Shown here: one piece after another, positions 41,121-50,468 of the stretch
Position numbering within the stretch: the first letter of the stretch is position 1
How the letters are laid out: each line of letters begins with the position of its first letter
DNA from: Streptomyces anulatus
GTDB taxonomy: Bacteria; Actinomycetota; Actinomycetes; Streptomycetales; Streptomycetaceae
NCBI RefSeq assembly: GCF_014650675.1
Contig: NZ_BMVK01000012.1
Location: 62,001 to 126,000 of the forward strand
Reading direction: 5' to 3'
DNA length: 64,000 nt
Program-made: the position numbers and the translations under genes
The notes under the pieces: model-generated
Databases searched by the model: none
What the model was told of the DNA's origin: nothing
The model's input: only the letters and a program-made list of their open reading frames with translations

Positions 41121-41918
41121 TCAGGGGGTGTCCGGCGGGTGGGCGCAGACGGTGAAGATGCCACCGTCGGGGTCCCTGATCACCGCTTCGGTCCCGTCGG
41201 CGGGCGAGTCCACCGGCGGGCCGACCGTGCCACCCGCCGCGCGGGCCGCCCCGGTGGCCGCTTCCAGGTCCTCGACCCGGAAACGGACGTGCCAGCGCGG
41301 GCGCAGCCGGGGGTCGGGGGACGACGCGTCCCCGCCCCCGCGCAGGGTGGCCACGGTGCGGCCGCCCTGCCGTACGACAACCGTGTCCTGCTGGTACGCG
41401 TAGCCGACCTCGCAGCCGCCGGGCTCCTCGGAGGCCCAGTCGAACACCTCGGCATAGAAGATCGCGGAGTCGAAGGCGTGGCTCGTCCGCAGTTCGAGGG
41501 AGGCGGGCGGGTGGTCGCGGCCGAACGACCAGGGCGGGGTGCGGCCTTCCCAGAAGCCGAATCCGGCCCCTTCGCGGTCGGCGGCCACGGCTCCGCGCCC
41601 GGGGCCCAGCCGGATCGGGCCGACGGCGATGGTGCCGCCCCGTTCGCGGACCCGGGCCGTTGTGGCGTCGACGTTCTCGACGGCGAAGTACGGGGTCCAG
41701 GAGACGGCCGTGGGCAGACCGGGGGCGATCTGCCCGATCCCGGCGACCGGCAGGCCGTCGACGAGGGCGACGGTGAAGCCCTCGCCGAGGGTGCCTGAGC
41801 GGAAGGTCCAGCCGAGGACGGTCCCGTAGAAGTCCTGGGTGCCCTGAAGGTCCCGGGTCATCAGGCTGACCCAGCACGGAATCCCGGGCACCGGGGTGCT
41901 CTGCTCCGCCACGGTCAT
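41121..41918 (-). CDS. Two-domain VOC (glyoxalase-like) protein
   Basis: 265 residues with two vicinal-oxygen-chelate modules (about 12-125 and 140-260). The first opens IPCWVSLMTRDLQGTQDFYG and ends GFWEGR; the second contains HAFDSAIFYAEVFDW and ends IFTVCAHPP. Such tandem VOC proteins in Streptomyces resemble hydroxylase-like or resistance proteins. Metal ligands are not all evident, so enzymatic activity is unsure. It converges on the GH114-like gene with a 25-bp gap. Confidence 0.8.
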   Translation of the reverse strand: MTVAEQSTPVPGIPCWVSLMTRDLQGTQDFYGTVLGWTFRSGTLGEGFTVALVDGLPVAGIGQIAPGLPTAVSWTPYFAVENVDATTARVRERGGTIAVGPIRLGPGRGAVAADREGAGFGFWEGRTPPWSFGRDHPPASLELRTSHAFDSAIFYAEVFDWASEEPGGCEVGYAYQQDTVVVRQGGRTVATLRGGGDASSPDPRLRPRWHVRFRVEDLEAATGAARAAGGTVGPPVDSPADGTEAVIRDPDGGIFTVCAHPPDTP

Positions 41919-42178
41919 CGGGATCCGTCTCCTCGTCCCCGGTGGTGGGCCGCCGGACGCGGGCGCCGGTCCGGCGGGTGGGTCTGCTGGTCACCGGCCG
42001 TCGCAGGCCGGTGCGCTCCGTGGCCTCGCAGGTCCTCCGGAGCGGCACGCCTCCATACCTACGCCGCCGGGGTCGCCGCCGCCACCCGGGCCGCGTCCCG
42101 GAACGGTGCGCAGCGCACGCCCCGGGCTGTCCCCGGACGTGCCCCCGGCAGGTCAGTGACCGGTGGCAGACTGCCCGC

Positions 42179-42763
42179 ATGACCGCCTCGCAGCCGAAGG
42201 CTGACCTCCAGCACTATCTGCAGTCCGCCCGTGACGCCCTGCTGTGGAAGCTCGAAGGGCTCTCCGAGTACGACGTCCGTCGCCCTCTGACGCCGACCGG
42301 GACGAATCTCCTCGGTCTGGTCAAGCACGCCGCAGGGGTGGAGCTGGGCTACTTCGGCGAGACGTTCCGGCGGCCGTTCGGCGAGACGCCGCCCGCCTAC
42401 GGGGACGACGCCGAGGAGAACCAGGACATGTGGGCGTCCGCGGACGAGTCGCGCGAGGACGTCCTCGCCCTCTACCGCCGGGTGGCGGAGCACGCGGACG
42501 CCACGATCGCCGAGCTGCCGCTCGACGCGGTCGGGCACGTCCGGTGGTGGCCCGATGAGCGGAGCCGCGTGACGCTGCACCAGATCCTGGTGCATGTGAT
42601 CTCCGACCTCCAGCGGCATGCCGGGCACGCCGATATCGTCCGGGAGCTCATCGACGGGACGGTCGGGCTGCGGTCCGCCGCCGGCAACATGCCGCCGGGC
42701 GACCACGTCTGGTGGGAGGAGTACCGCCAGCGCCTGGAGCAGGTGGCGCGGGAGGCCGGGTAG
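42179..42763 (+). CDS. DinB-superfamily (DUF664) protein
   Basis: 194 residues with the four-helix DinB layout: LQHYLQSARDALLWKLEGL, then His in LGLVKHAAGVELGYFG, and two further His in LHQILVHVISDLQRHAGHAD. The three His would form the metal site of the family (thiol transferase-like, cofactor unknown). Stands alone, convergent with an acyltransferase. Confidence 0.85.
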   Translation: MTASQPKADLQHYLQSARDALLWKLEGLSEYDVRRPLTPTGTNLLGLVKHAAGVELGYFGETFRRPFGETPPAYGDDAEENQDMWASADESREDVLALYRRVAEHADATIAELPLDAVGHVRWWPDERSRVTLHQILVHVISDLQRHAGHADIVRELIDGTVGLRSAAGNMPPGDHVWWEEYRQRLEQVAREAG

Positions 42764-42791
42764 CCGCTCCCCCTCCGATCGCGTGGCCCCT

Positions 42792-43457
42792 TCAGCGTCC
42801 GGTGAGCGCCGCGGGTTCGCCGAGGTGGTGCGCTGCGGTGCGCCAGGCGGCGGTGACGGCTTCGCGGGCCGTGGCGGTCGCCGCCCCGACCTCCGGCGGG
42901 AGGTGCAGCGGGGCGCCGACGTGGACGTGGAGCCGGGGGCGACGGGCCGGAGCGGTGAGGAGCCCGGTGATCTGCTTGGCGCACGAGCCCGAGGTCACCC
43001 GGCGGGCTCCCGCCTGGCCGAGCGGCACGACGGGCGCGCCGGACGCGTGCGCGAGGCGGGCGAGGCCGCTGCGGAAGCTTTCCGGCGGAGCCTCCGCCGC
43101 GTCGGCGCGGCAGGGCAGCCGTCCTTCGCCGTAGATGAGCAGGTGACGGCCGTCCCTCAGCGCGAGGGCCGCCGCGTCGAGGGCGCCCGCGGCCCGGTCG
43201 GTGTTCCGGTGCACGGGCACGTGGCCGCCGCGCTCCAGGAGGCGGCCGAGGACCGGTATGCGCCACAGGCCCGCGGTGGCCATGACGACGGGTTCGACGC
43301 CGAGGCGCAGCAGTGCGGCGAGGACGATGCCCGGGTCGGCCAGTGAGGTGTGGTTGGCGACGATGATGCTGCCGGCGGCCGGGGCCGTGGCGTGGTCGGA
43401 CGTGACCGTGAGGCGTCCGAGCGAGGGGACGACGGTGGCGGCGATGCGGCTGAGCAC
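42792..43457 (-). CDS. PlsC-type 1-acyl-glycerol-3-phosphate acyltransferase-like protein
   Basis: 221 residues from GTG 43457. The acyltransferase motif HX4D is seen in VANHTSLADPG, and a second motif in LIYGEGRLP (usual form FPEG). A third is PVVPLGQAG. It is near the short end of the family, and Cys replaces more usual residues in LPCRAD. Acts at the membrane on lysophospholipids or ornithine lipids; exact substrate unknown. Confidence 0.8.
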   Translation of the reverse strand: MLSRIAATVVPSLGRLTVTSDHATAPAAGSIIVANHTSLADPGIVLAALLRLGVEPVVMATAGLWRIPVLGRLLERGGHVPVHRNTDRAAGALDAAALALRDGRHLLIYGEGRLPCRADAAEAPPESFRSGLARLAHASGAPVVPLGQAGARRVTSGSCAKQITGLLTAPARRPRLHVHVGAPLHLPPEVGAATATAREAVTAAWRTAAHHLGEPAALTGR

Positions 43458-43670
43458 GGTTCTCCCGGGGTTCGGCGGGCGAGGCCGTCCTGGTGACGGC
43501 GGTGCGTGCGGGTTCCGCCTCTCCCGGCTTCGCCCGCCACGCCCTCATCGTCGTGGCGGGCGAGGTGCGGGGCCTGAGTGCGGGTACTCAGGGCCCCCTG
43601 GTCGATCGCCCCTGTTCCGGGGCCGCTCCCGGGGCTGCCGGGACTCCCCCGGTCGGTGCGCCGTGCCGGT

Positions 43671-45272
43671 TCAGAGGGCCAGCCACACCGCCGTGTCCCG
43701 GGGCAGCCTGCCTTCGGCGTCCAGGGGGCCGCTGGTGAGCAGGACCTCGGTGTGGGCGGGGAGTCGTGCGGGGCTCCCGGTGAGGTTGACGGCGCAGACC
43801 AGGCTCCCGCCGCGGGCGAACATCAGGAGGCCGGGTTCTTCGCTCAGCCAGCGCAGCGGTCCGGTGTGCAGTGCGGTCAGGGTGCGGCGCTGTCGCAGGG
43901 CCTCGCGGTAGAGGGCCAGCATGGAGTGGGGGTCCTGTGCCTGGAGGTCGGCCGCGCGGGCCGGCCAGTCGGCCGGGAGGGGGAGCCAGGGTTCCTCGGT
44001 GGAGCCGAACCCGGCGAACGGTTCGCCGGCCGCCCAGGGCAGCGGGGTGCGGCAGCCGTCGCGGCCGGGGGCCCGGCCCTGGGAGCGGAAGTACATGGGG
44101 TCCTGGATGCGGTCCAGCGGTACGTCGGCCTCGGGCAGGCCCAGTTCCTCGCCCTGGTAGAGGTAGACGGAGCCGGGCAGGGCGAGCGAGAGCAGGGCGG
44201 CGGCGCGGGCGCGCCGGGTGCCCAGCTCCAGGTCGCTGGGGATGCCGAACGCCTTGGCCGTGAAGGCGAAGCCGGTGTCCTCGCGGCCGTAGCGGGTGAC
44301 GGTGCGGGTGACGTCGTGGTTGCAGAGGACCCAGGTGGCGGGGGCGCCGACGGGGGCGTGTTCGGCGAGGGTCTCGTCGATGGCGCGGCGCAGCAGGGCA
44401 CCGTCCCAGGGGCAGCTGAGGAAGGTGAAGTTGAAGGCGGTGTGCAGTTCGTCGGGGCGGAGGTAGCGGGCGAAGCGCTCCGAGTCGGGCAGCCACACCT
44501 CGCCGACGAAGATGCCGTCGAACGCGTCGGCGATGGCCCGCCAGCCCCGGTAGATGTCGTGCAGTTCGTCCCGGTCGATGTACGGGTGGGGCCCCTGGTG
44601 CCCGTCGAGGTCCGGGAGCGCCGGGTCCTTGGCGACGAGGGCGGCGGAGTCGATGCGCACCCCGGCGACGCCGCGTTCGAACCAGAAGCGCAGGACGTCC
44701 TCGTGCTCCTGGCGTACGGCCGGGTGGGCCCAGTTGAGGTCGGGCTGCTCGGTGGCGAAGAGGTGGAGGTACCACTCGCCGTCCTCGACGCGGGTCCAGG
44801 GCACCCCGCCGAACTCGCTCTCCCAGTCGTTGGGGGGCAGTTCGCCGTGTTCGCCGCGGCCGGGCCGGAAGTGGAAGAGTTCGCGCTCGGCGCTGCCGGG
44901 GCCGGCCGCGAGGGCGGCCCTGAACCAGACGTGCTGGTCGGAGACGTGGTTGGGAACGATGTCGATGATGGTCCGGATGCCCGCCTCGCGGGCCTCGGCG
45001 ATGAGCTTCTCGGCTTCCGCGAGGTCGCCGAAGGAGGGGTCGATGGCCCGGTAGTCGGCCACGTCGTACCCGCCGTCCGCCATAGGCGACAGATACCAGG
45101 GGGTGAACCACAGGGCGTCGACGCCGAGTTCGGCCAGGTAGGGCAGCCGGGACCGCACGCCCGTCAGATCGCCGGTGCCGTCGCCGTCGCCGTCGGCGAA
45201 GCTGCGCACGTAGACCTGGTAAATGACGGCCGAGCGCCACCAGTCGTCGGCGGCAAGCTGGCTGCCTTCCAT
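43671..45272 (-). CDS. GH13 alpha-glucosidase (oligo-1,6-glucosidase type)
   Basis: 533 residues. Start: SAVIYQVYVRSFADGDGDG. The GH13 catalytic residues are Asp208 (GVRIDSAAL), Glu258 (IFVGEVW) and Asp320 (CNHDVTR), with region I DIVPNHVSD. No signal peptide, so it works inside the cell on sugars imported by the transporter encoded just upstream (45435-48734). Last gene of the operon. The 162-bp gap before it may hold an internal promoter or processing site. ATG 45272 is chosen; the longer frame is Pro-rich and non-coding in character. Confidence 0.92.
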   Translation of the reverse strand: MEGSQLAADDWWRSAVIYQVYVRSFADGDGDGTGDLTGVRSRLPYLAELGVDALWFTPWYLSPMADGGYDVADYRAIDPSFGDLAEAEKLIAEAREAGIRTIIDIVPNHVSDQHVWFRAALAAGPGSAERELFHFRPGRGEHGELPPNDWESEFGGVPWTRVEDGEWYLHLFATEQPDLNWAHPAVRQEHEDVLRFWFERGVAGVRIDSAALVAKDPALPDLDGHQGPHPYIDRDELHDIYRGWRAIADAFDGIFVGEVWLPDSERFARYLRPDELHTAFNFTFLSCPWDGALLRRAIDETLAEHAPVGAPATWVLCNHDVTRTVTRYGREDTGFAFTAKAFGIPSDLELGTRRARAAALLSLALPGSVYLYQGEELGLPEADVPLDRIQDPMYFRSQGRAPGRDGCRTPLPWAAGEPFAGFGSTEEPWLPLPADWPARAADLQAQDPHSMLALYREALRQRRTLTALHTGPLRWLSEEPGLLMFARGGSLVCAVNLTGSPARLPAHTEVLLTSGPLDAEGRLPRDTAVWLAL

Positions 45273-45434
45273 AAGGCGGGTTCCTTTCGGGCGGGGCGCG
45301 GTCGCCGGCGGGGTGGGCCGGTCCGCGCAACAGGGGGCGGGAGGTTCTGACGCCGCCGCCCCGGAGCGGGGCGGGAAGGCCGGGGGCGGCGGCGGGTCCG
45401 GGACGGGTGGCACGGATGGTGCCGCCCTGCGGGG

Positions 45435-46388
45435 TCAGCCTTTTGTGCTGCCGGCGCTGATTCCGGCGATGATGTGCCGCTGGAAGACCAGGAACATCAG
45501 GACCATGGGGATGCTCGCGATGACCATGGCCCCGATCAGCACCGTCAGCGGAACGTTCTGCGAGAGCTGCACCAGTGCCACGCTGATCGGCTGCTTCTCG
45601 GTGTCGGAGAACACCATCAGCGGCCAGAGGAAGTCCTGCCACACGGCGACCAGCGCGAAGATCGACACGACGCCGAGGACGGGCCGTGACAGGGGCAGGA
45701 CGATGGACCACAGGGTGCGGAGCCTGCCCGCCCCGTCGATCTCGGCGGCTTCCAGGACATCGCGCGGGATCTGGTCGAAGAACCGTTTGAGCAGATAGAG
45801 GTTGAAGGCGTTCGCGACGGCCGGCAGCCAGATGGCCAGCGGGTCGTTCAGCAGGTTGACGTGGATCAGCGGCATGTCCGCGATGGTGAGGTACTTCGGT
45901 ACGACGAGGGCCTGCACCGGGACCATGAGGGTGGCGAGGATGCCGCCGAGGATGATGTTGCCGAAGGCCGGCCGGAGTTTGGACAGGGCGTAGGCGGCGG
46001 CCGTGCAGAAGACGATCTGCAGTATCCAGGCGCCGGTCGCCTGGACGACCGTGTTCCACAGGTGGGTCGGCAGCCGCATCAGGTCCCAGGCGTCGGTGTA
46101 GCCGCTCGTCCGCCACTGCTCGGGGACCAGGGTGGGCGGGGTGCGCACCACTTCCTCGGGCGGCTTCATCGCGCCCGTGACCATCCAGTAGACGGGGAAG
46201 AGGAACGCGAACGCGAAGAGCAGGACGACGAGGGCGAACACCGACCAGTAGGCGGCCTTGCCGCGTCTTCCGGCGAGCGCCAGCGGCGAGACGACGGTCC
46301 GTGTCGACCGCTCGGCCGGGGCGTCGCCGGACTTCCCGGCGCGGACGGCGGGCGGTTTCTGTGCCGGGGGCGGAGCTGTCCGGGTCAT
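45435..46388 (-). CDS. Carbohydrate ABC transporter permease, MalG type
   Basis: 317 residues. Six membrane helices after a 45-residue cytoplasmic tail; EAA loop EAAEIDGAGRLRTLWSIVLP faces the ATPase. Second of two permeases: 17 bases separate it from the MalF-type gene. No ATPase gene is present, so the shared MsiK-type ATPase of Streptomyces is presumably used. Confidence 0.92.
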   Translation of the reverse strand: MTRTAPPPAQKPPAVRAGKSGDAPAERSTRTVVSPLALAGRRGKAAYWSVFALVVLLFAFAFLFPVYWMVTGAMKPPEEVVRTPPTLVPEQWRTSGYTDAWDLMRLPTHLWNTVVQATGAWILQIVFCTAAAYALSKLRPAFGNIILGGILATLMVPVQALVVPKYLTIADMPLIHVNLLNDPLAIWLPAVANAFNLYLLKRFFDQIPRDVLEAAEIDGAGRLRTLWSIVLPLSRPVLGVVSIFALVAVWQDFLWPLMVFSDTEKQPISVALVQLSQNVPLTVLIGAMVIASIPMVLMFLVFQRHIIAGISAGSTKG

Positions 46389-46405
46389 GGCGGGCGACGC
46401 TCCTC

Positions 46406-47374
46406 TCAGTCGGTGCGGGTGAGTCGCAGATACAGGGCGGAGAAGGCGCTGAGCACCAGCAGGAGCATCACGCTGAGGGCGGAGGCGCCGCCGAAGTCGT
46501 TGTAGAGGAAGGCGTACTTGTAGATCAGGTAGAGCACGGTGACGGTGGAGTTCTCCGGTCCGCCGCCGGTGATGACGAAGGGTTCGGTGAACACCTGCAT
46601 CGTCGCGATGACCTGGAGGAGCATCAGCATCAGGATGATGAAGCGGGTCTGCGGGATCGTGACGTGCCGGACGCGCTGCCACACGGACGCGCCGTCCAGC
46701 TCGGCGGCCTCGTACAGCTCGCCGGGGATGCCCTGGAGGGCGGCGAGGTAGATGAGGACGGTGCCGCCCATGTTGGCCCAGGTGGCGACGATGACGAGCG
46801 AGACGAGCGCGGTGTCGGCGCCGTTGGTCCAGTTCGACGTCGGCAGGTGGAGGAAGCCGAGCACCTCGTTGGCCAGGCCCGCGCCCGGATCGTAGAACCA
46901 CTTCCACAGCAGGGCGCTGACCACCGGCGGGATCATCACGGGGAGGTAGACGACGACCCGGAAGAAGGCTTTGGCGTGCCGCAGTTCGTTGAGGACGAGG
47001 GCCATGAGGAACGGGATGGCGAAGCCGATGACCAGGGCGAGCACGGTGAAGGTGAGCGTGTTGCGCCAGGCGGCGGCGAACTCCGGGTCCTGGAAGACCC
47101 GGGTGAAGTTCGCGGTGCCGACCCATTCGGGGTCGGAGCCGGGGGTGTACTTCTGGAACGCGATGATCACCGACCGGACGGCCGGGTACCAGGAGAACAG
47201 GATGAAGCAGAGCAGGCCGCCGATCAGGAACCCGTAGGCGGTGGCCTGGTCGGCGATCTTCCTGCGCAGCGGGCCCAGCGGCCCGCGGCCCGCCGGACGC
47301 GCGTCCCCCGGGGGAGGCGGCGTGCCGGCGGACCGAGGTACCGCTTGCGCTGCGGGCTGGGACGTGGTCTTCAT
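46406..47374 (-). CDS. Carbohydrate ABC transporter permease, MalF type
   Basis: 322 residues. Pro/Ala-rich N-tail, six membrane helices (first GFLIGGLLCFILFSWYPAV), EAA loop EAAELDGASVWQRVRHVTIP. It follows the binding-protein gene by seven bases and forms the channel with the MalG-type partner. Confidence 0.92.
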   Translation of the reverse strand: MKTTSQPAAQAVPRSAGTPPPPGDARPAGRGPLGPLRRKIADQATAYGFLIGGLLCFILFSWYPAVRSVIIAFQKYTPGSDPEWVGTANFTRVFQDPEFAAAWRNTLTFTVLALVIGFAIPFLMALVLNELRHAKAFFRVVVYLPVMIPPVVSALLWKWFYDPGAGLANEVLGFLHLPTSNWTNGADTALVSLVIVATWANMGGTVLIYLAALQGIPGELYEAAELDGASVWQRVRHVTIPQTRFIILMLMLLQVIATMQVFTEPFVITGGGPENSTVTVLYLIYKYAFLYNDFGGASALSVMLLLVLSAFSALYLRLTRTD

Positions 47375-47381
47375 GGCTCTC

Positions 47382-48734
47382 TCAGCCCCGGGCCAGGATT
47401 CCGTCGATCTTGGACTGGGCGTCCTTCAGCAGGGCGTCAATGTCGGCGTCCTTCTTCGTCAGGACCGCCGAGACGGCGCCGTCGAGGACCGCGTAGATCT
47501 GCTGGCCGTGCTTGGGCTCCAGCTTCATGTCGAGCTGCTGGCCGCCGTCGATGAAGGCCTGGTAGTTGGCGACCGGGACGTTGGCGGACGCCTTCTTCAG
47601 CTCCTGGTCCTTGGCGTCGGTGGCGCCGGTGAACAGGCGCGGCTCGGGCAGGCCGACCGGGGACTTGTCCTCGGCGGCGCGGGCGTAGTTGTTCATGTAG
47701 CCCTGGCCCGGGGTGAGGAAGGTCCACTCCAGCCACGCGAGGCCGGCCCTGATCTGCTCCGGGGTGGCCTTCTTGTTGAACATGTAGCCGTCGCCGCCCA
47801 TGAGGGTGCCCTTGCCGCCGGGCATCGGGGCGAAGGCGAGGTCCTCGTACTTGCCGCCGGCCTCCTTGACGATGCGCGGGACGTTGTCGGGGGCGGCGAG
47901 GTACATGCCGAGCTTGCCGGAGCCCATCATCTGGAGGGTGTCGTTGATGATGAGGAGCTGCTTGGCGCCCATGGAGTCGTCGCGCCAGCGCATGTCCTTG
48001 AGGTTCTGCAGGACGGCCTTGCCCTCGGGGGTGTCGACCGTGGCCTTCTTGCCGTCCTCGCTGACGACCGCGCCGCCCTGGGAGTAGATCGAGGCGGTGA
48101 AGTGCCAGCCGCCCTGGTTCTGCGCGCTGTACTCGGCGAAGCCGACGGTGCCGTCGCCGAGGGCGGCGATCTTCTTGGCCGCGGCCCGGACCTCTTCCCA
48201 GGTGGCCGGCGGCTTGTTCGGGTCGAGTCCGGCCTTGGTGAAGAGCGGCTTGCTGTACAGCAGGCCCATGGAGTAGTTCGTGCGCGGGATGCCGTAGATC
48301 TTGCCGTCGACGGTGTACGCGTCGCGCAGGGGCTGGGCTATGTCCTTGTACGCCTTGAGGTCCTTGACGTACTCGGTGATGTCCGCGGCCTGGTTGATGG
48401 AGACGACGCGCTCGGTGTCGGTGAAGTACGTGTAGAAGACGTCTTCCATCTGGCCGCCGGCCAGCTTCGCGTCGAAGGTCTTGGGGTCCTGGCACGGGAA
48501 GGCGTCGTGCGCGGTGACGTCGATGTCGGGGTTCTGCTTCTCGAACGTCCTGACGTCCTCGTCGAACCGCTGGTGGTCGATCTTCGCACTCGGCTGGGGC
48601 CAGCAGTTGACCGTGATGTGCGTCTTGCCGTCGGCGGCGCTGTCGCCCTCGGCGTCGCAGGCGGCCAGGCCGGTGATGGTCAGGGCGGTGGCGACGGCGG
48701 TGACGCAGGTACGGCGAAGAACAGAACTTCTCAT
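47382..48734 (-). CDS. Sugar-binding lipoprotein of ABC transporter (family 1)
   Basis: 450 residues. Lipobox LAAC at about residue 23-26 after a short hydrophobic signal; mature protein begins with acidic DAEGDSAADG. The two-lobed solute-binding fold shows PATWEEVRAAAKKIAALGDG, GKLGMYLAA and TPGQGYMNNY segments. First gene of the operon binding protein - MalF - MalG - GH13, which suggests an alpha-glucoside. No regulator gene is adjacent; a short palindrome lies about 105 bp upstream. Confidence 0.9.
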   Translation of the reverse strand: MRSSVLRRTCVTAVATALTITGLAACDAEGDSAADGKTHITVNCWPQPSAKIDHQRFDEDVRTFEKQNPDIDVTAHDAFPCQDPKTFDAKLAGGQMEDVFYTYFTDTERVVSINQAADITEYVKDLKAYKDIAQPLRDAYTVDGKIYGIPRTNYSMGLLYSKPLFTKAGLDPNKPPATWEEVRAAAKKIAALGDGTVGFAEYSAQNQGGWHFTASIYSQGGAVVSEDGKKATVDTPEGKAVLQNLKDMRWRDDSMGAKQLLIINDTLQMMGSGKLGMYLAAPDNVPRIVKEAGGKYEDLAFAPMPGGKGTLMGGDGYMFNKKATPEQIRAGLAWLEWTFLTPGQGYMNNYARAAEDKSPVGLPEPRLFTGATDAKDQELKKASANVPVANYQAFIDGGQQLDMKLEPKHGQQIYAVLDGAVSAVLTKKDADIDALLKDAQSKIDGILARG

Positions 48735-48837
48735 CGGTGGACCCCTCTAGGGCAGGAGTGCGGGAAGCCCACAGCCCCGAGCTGTGCGGCGAGCCACACT
48801 CAACCACCGTCGACGAATGTCCGCAAGATGTCACGTT

Positions 48838-48850
48838 GATTTCGTAAATC
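48838..48850. promoter_or_regulatory. Small palindrome upstream of sugar-uptake operon
   Basis: GATTT-CGT-AAATC, perfect 5-bp arms, in an AT-rich stretch (48833-48860) about 105 bp before the binding-protein ATG. It is a plausible operator for a LacI- or ROK-type regulator encoded elsewhere. Confidence 0.4.
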
Positions 48851-49496
48851 TTTGACAGACCTTGCCCGGTACGGGCCCCGACGGCTGACGAAACCGTGGA
48901 GAACCAGGGGGTCGGACACCGTACGAGAGCTCACCCGGGAGCCATGGGTGCCGCGGGCGCCGCGGCGGACCGGGACACGGCCGGGCCGCCGCGCACGCGG
49001 AAGCGGCCGTGGCGGCAGGGGCCGTGAGGATGGGGTGCCGCGGCATGCGTCGCCGGGCGGCGTTCCGTGAGGTGCACGCTGCCCGCAAGCGCGGGCAGCG
49101 GCGACAGGAGGGTGGGGTCACCACGGGAAACCTGCGGGAAAACGCCCGGGCGGGCGGGGGCCCGGCCGGTGACGCCCACGGCGCCGCCTTTGCGGCCCAC
49201 CGCCCCTCGGCGGCCGGCTGGGAGCGCTCTCCACGCGGCTGCGTGGACCGCTCACCGAAGCGCGGCCGCCGGGCGGTCGCGGCGGGCGACCGGGGAGCCG
49301 CGGTGGCATCGGGCGTGATGTCGGACGCCCGGCCTACCGCGGCCTCACCTGTTCCACTGACGACGGTTCTTCAGCAAACCATCGCGTCACGAACGCAAGA
49401 ATATGGCAATAGTTGCAGGACGTTTATCGTCCCGTGATGGACATGTCCGCCCGGAGGCGGCTGCGACCGGGGTTCGGGCCCACGGCCCGGGCCCCC
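48851..49496. other. Gene-free region upstream of sugar-uptake operon, with AT-rich island
   Basis: About 640 bp without a convincing gene. A hairpin GCCCGCAAGCGCGGGC lies near 49080. At about 49377-49432 an AT-rich island carries GCAA...TTGC (49395-49416) and GGACG-TTTAT-CGTCC (49418-49432), so it may be a distal promoter, an operator cluster or a small RNA gene. Confidence 0.45.
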
Positions 49497-49658
49497 CTAG
49501 CGGGCCGCGGCGGCCGTGCGCACCGTGCCGAAGTCGATGGCCCGGTCGGCCTCGCGCAGGACCTCCTCGGCCACTCTGCGTACTTCGGCGGGCACGTCGC
49601 CGTGCTCCTCCACGAGGCCGGCGTAGATCGGTGCTTCGATGCTGTCTGCGGAACTCAT
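49497..49658 (-). CDS. Small hypothetical protein, 53 residues
   Basis: Begins MSSADSIEAPIYAGLVEEHG and continues as an amphipathic helix (DVPAEVRRVAEEVLREADRA) ending in a basic, Ala-rich tail. No Cys, signal or membrane segment. Coding-like third-position bias is good but the ribosome site is weak. It lies downstream of the 49831-50370 gene on the same strand (172-bp gap). I do not recognise its function; a small regulatory or partner protein is possible. Confidence 0.5.
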   Translation of the reverse strand: MSSADSIEAPIYAGLVEEHGDVPAEVRRVAEEVLREADRAIDFGTVRTAAAAR

Positions 49659-49830
49659 ACGGTTTTTCCCCGTCGGTCTGGTGCGAAAAGCCCCTGCCGG
49701 TCGGCGGAGGCGGGGGCGAGTGTACGTGGTGGGCGGCGGCGGTCGCGATTCCATTCCGGCGCGCGGACCCCGCCGCACCTGCTGGAACAGCGCCCCACCC
49801 CGCTCTCGGCGGGTGCGGGCGGCGGCTCCG

Positions 49831-50370
49831 TCACCGGCTGCGCCGGCCCGTGCCGAGGTGCTGCACGGGAAAGCCCGCACGGGCGGCGAGCGCGGTCAGC
49901 TCGTCGGCACGGGCCGCCCGCAGGCCCACCACCGGATAGCAGTCGGACTCGATGTCGAGGACGGCCAGCGCCGCACCGATCTCCCGGTAGCGGCGGCCGC
50001 AGGCGTGCAGGAACTTCTCGGTCGGCAGGAGCATCTCCTCGGCCTCGAACAGCACCCACGGATCCACGGAAGGCCTCGATTCCAGCTTCCGCAGCTGGTC
50101 CCGGACCTCCTGCGCGTCCTCCTTCCAGTCGAACTCCGCGAGCAGTCCGTGCGCGTCGAGCGCGTCGATGAGCGCGATCCAGGCGAGGTCGTCCACCGGC
50201 TCGTCGATCCCCCGATCCGCCAGGCGGCCCCCGAAGGCGCTCACGTAGGCGTGCGGGCTGTCGTGGGCACGCAGCACCTCCTCGGCCACGGCGGGGTGGG
50301 CCGGGGCGAGCAGCGAGGCGATCTCGGCCAGGGAGGCGCGAATCGCGTCGGCGTCGTGCGGGTCGGACAT
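49831..50370 (-). CDS. Hypothetical protein (DUF6630-like)
   Basis: 179 residues, soluble, helical, acidic at the N-terminus (MSDPHDADAIRASLAEIASL) and with central segments VDDLAWIALIDALDAHGLL and EFDWKEDAQEVRDQLRKLE. It resembles the DUF6630 family by eye; no known function. GGAGAG precedes the ATG at 50370. It follows the zinc-ribbon gene by 98 bp on the same strand. Confidence 0.6.
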   Translation of the reverse strand: MSDPHDADAIRASLAEIASLLAPAHPAVAEEVLRAHDSPHAYVSAFGGRLADRGIDEPVDDLAWIALIDALDAHGLLAEFDWKEDAQEVRDQLRKLESRPSVDPWVLFEAEEMLLPTEKFLHACGRRYREIGAALAVLDIESDCYPVVGLRAARADELTALAARAGFPVQHLGTGRRSR

Positions 50371-50468
50371 GTCGTGCTCTCCTCGCAGGAAGGGGACCGG
50401 GCCGGGGGCCGGGGTGCGGGTGGGACGGACCCTCTTCAGGAGTCCGCCGATCGGGTCGCGTCCGCAGA

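Noticed and set aside
41919..42178. Possible small gene between the VOC and DinB genes
   Set aside because: Frames here are Pro/Arg-rich shadows without a ribosome site; the gap is best read as divergent promoter region.
49009..49437. Open frame of 142 codons in the gene-free region before the sugar operon
   Set aside because: No ribosome site, Arg/Ala/Gly composition typical of a random high-GC frame, and it runs into an AT-rich regulatory-looking island.
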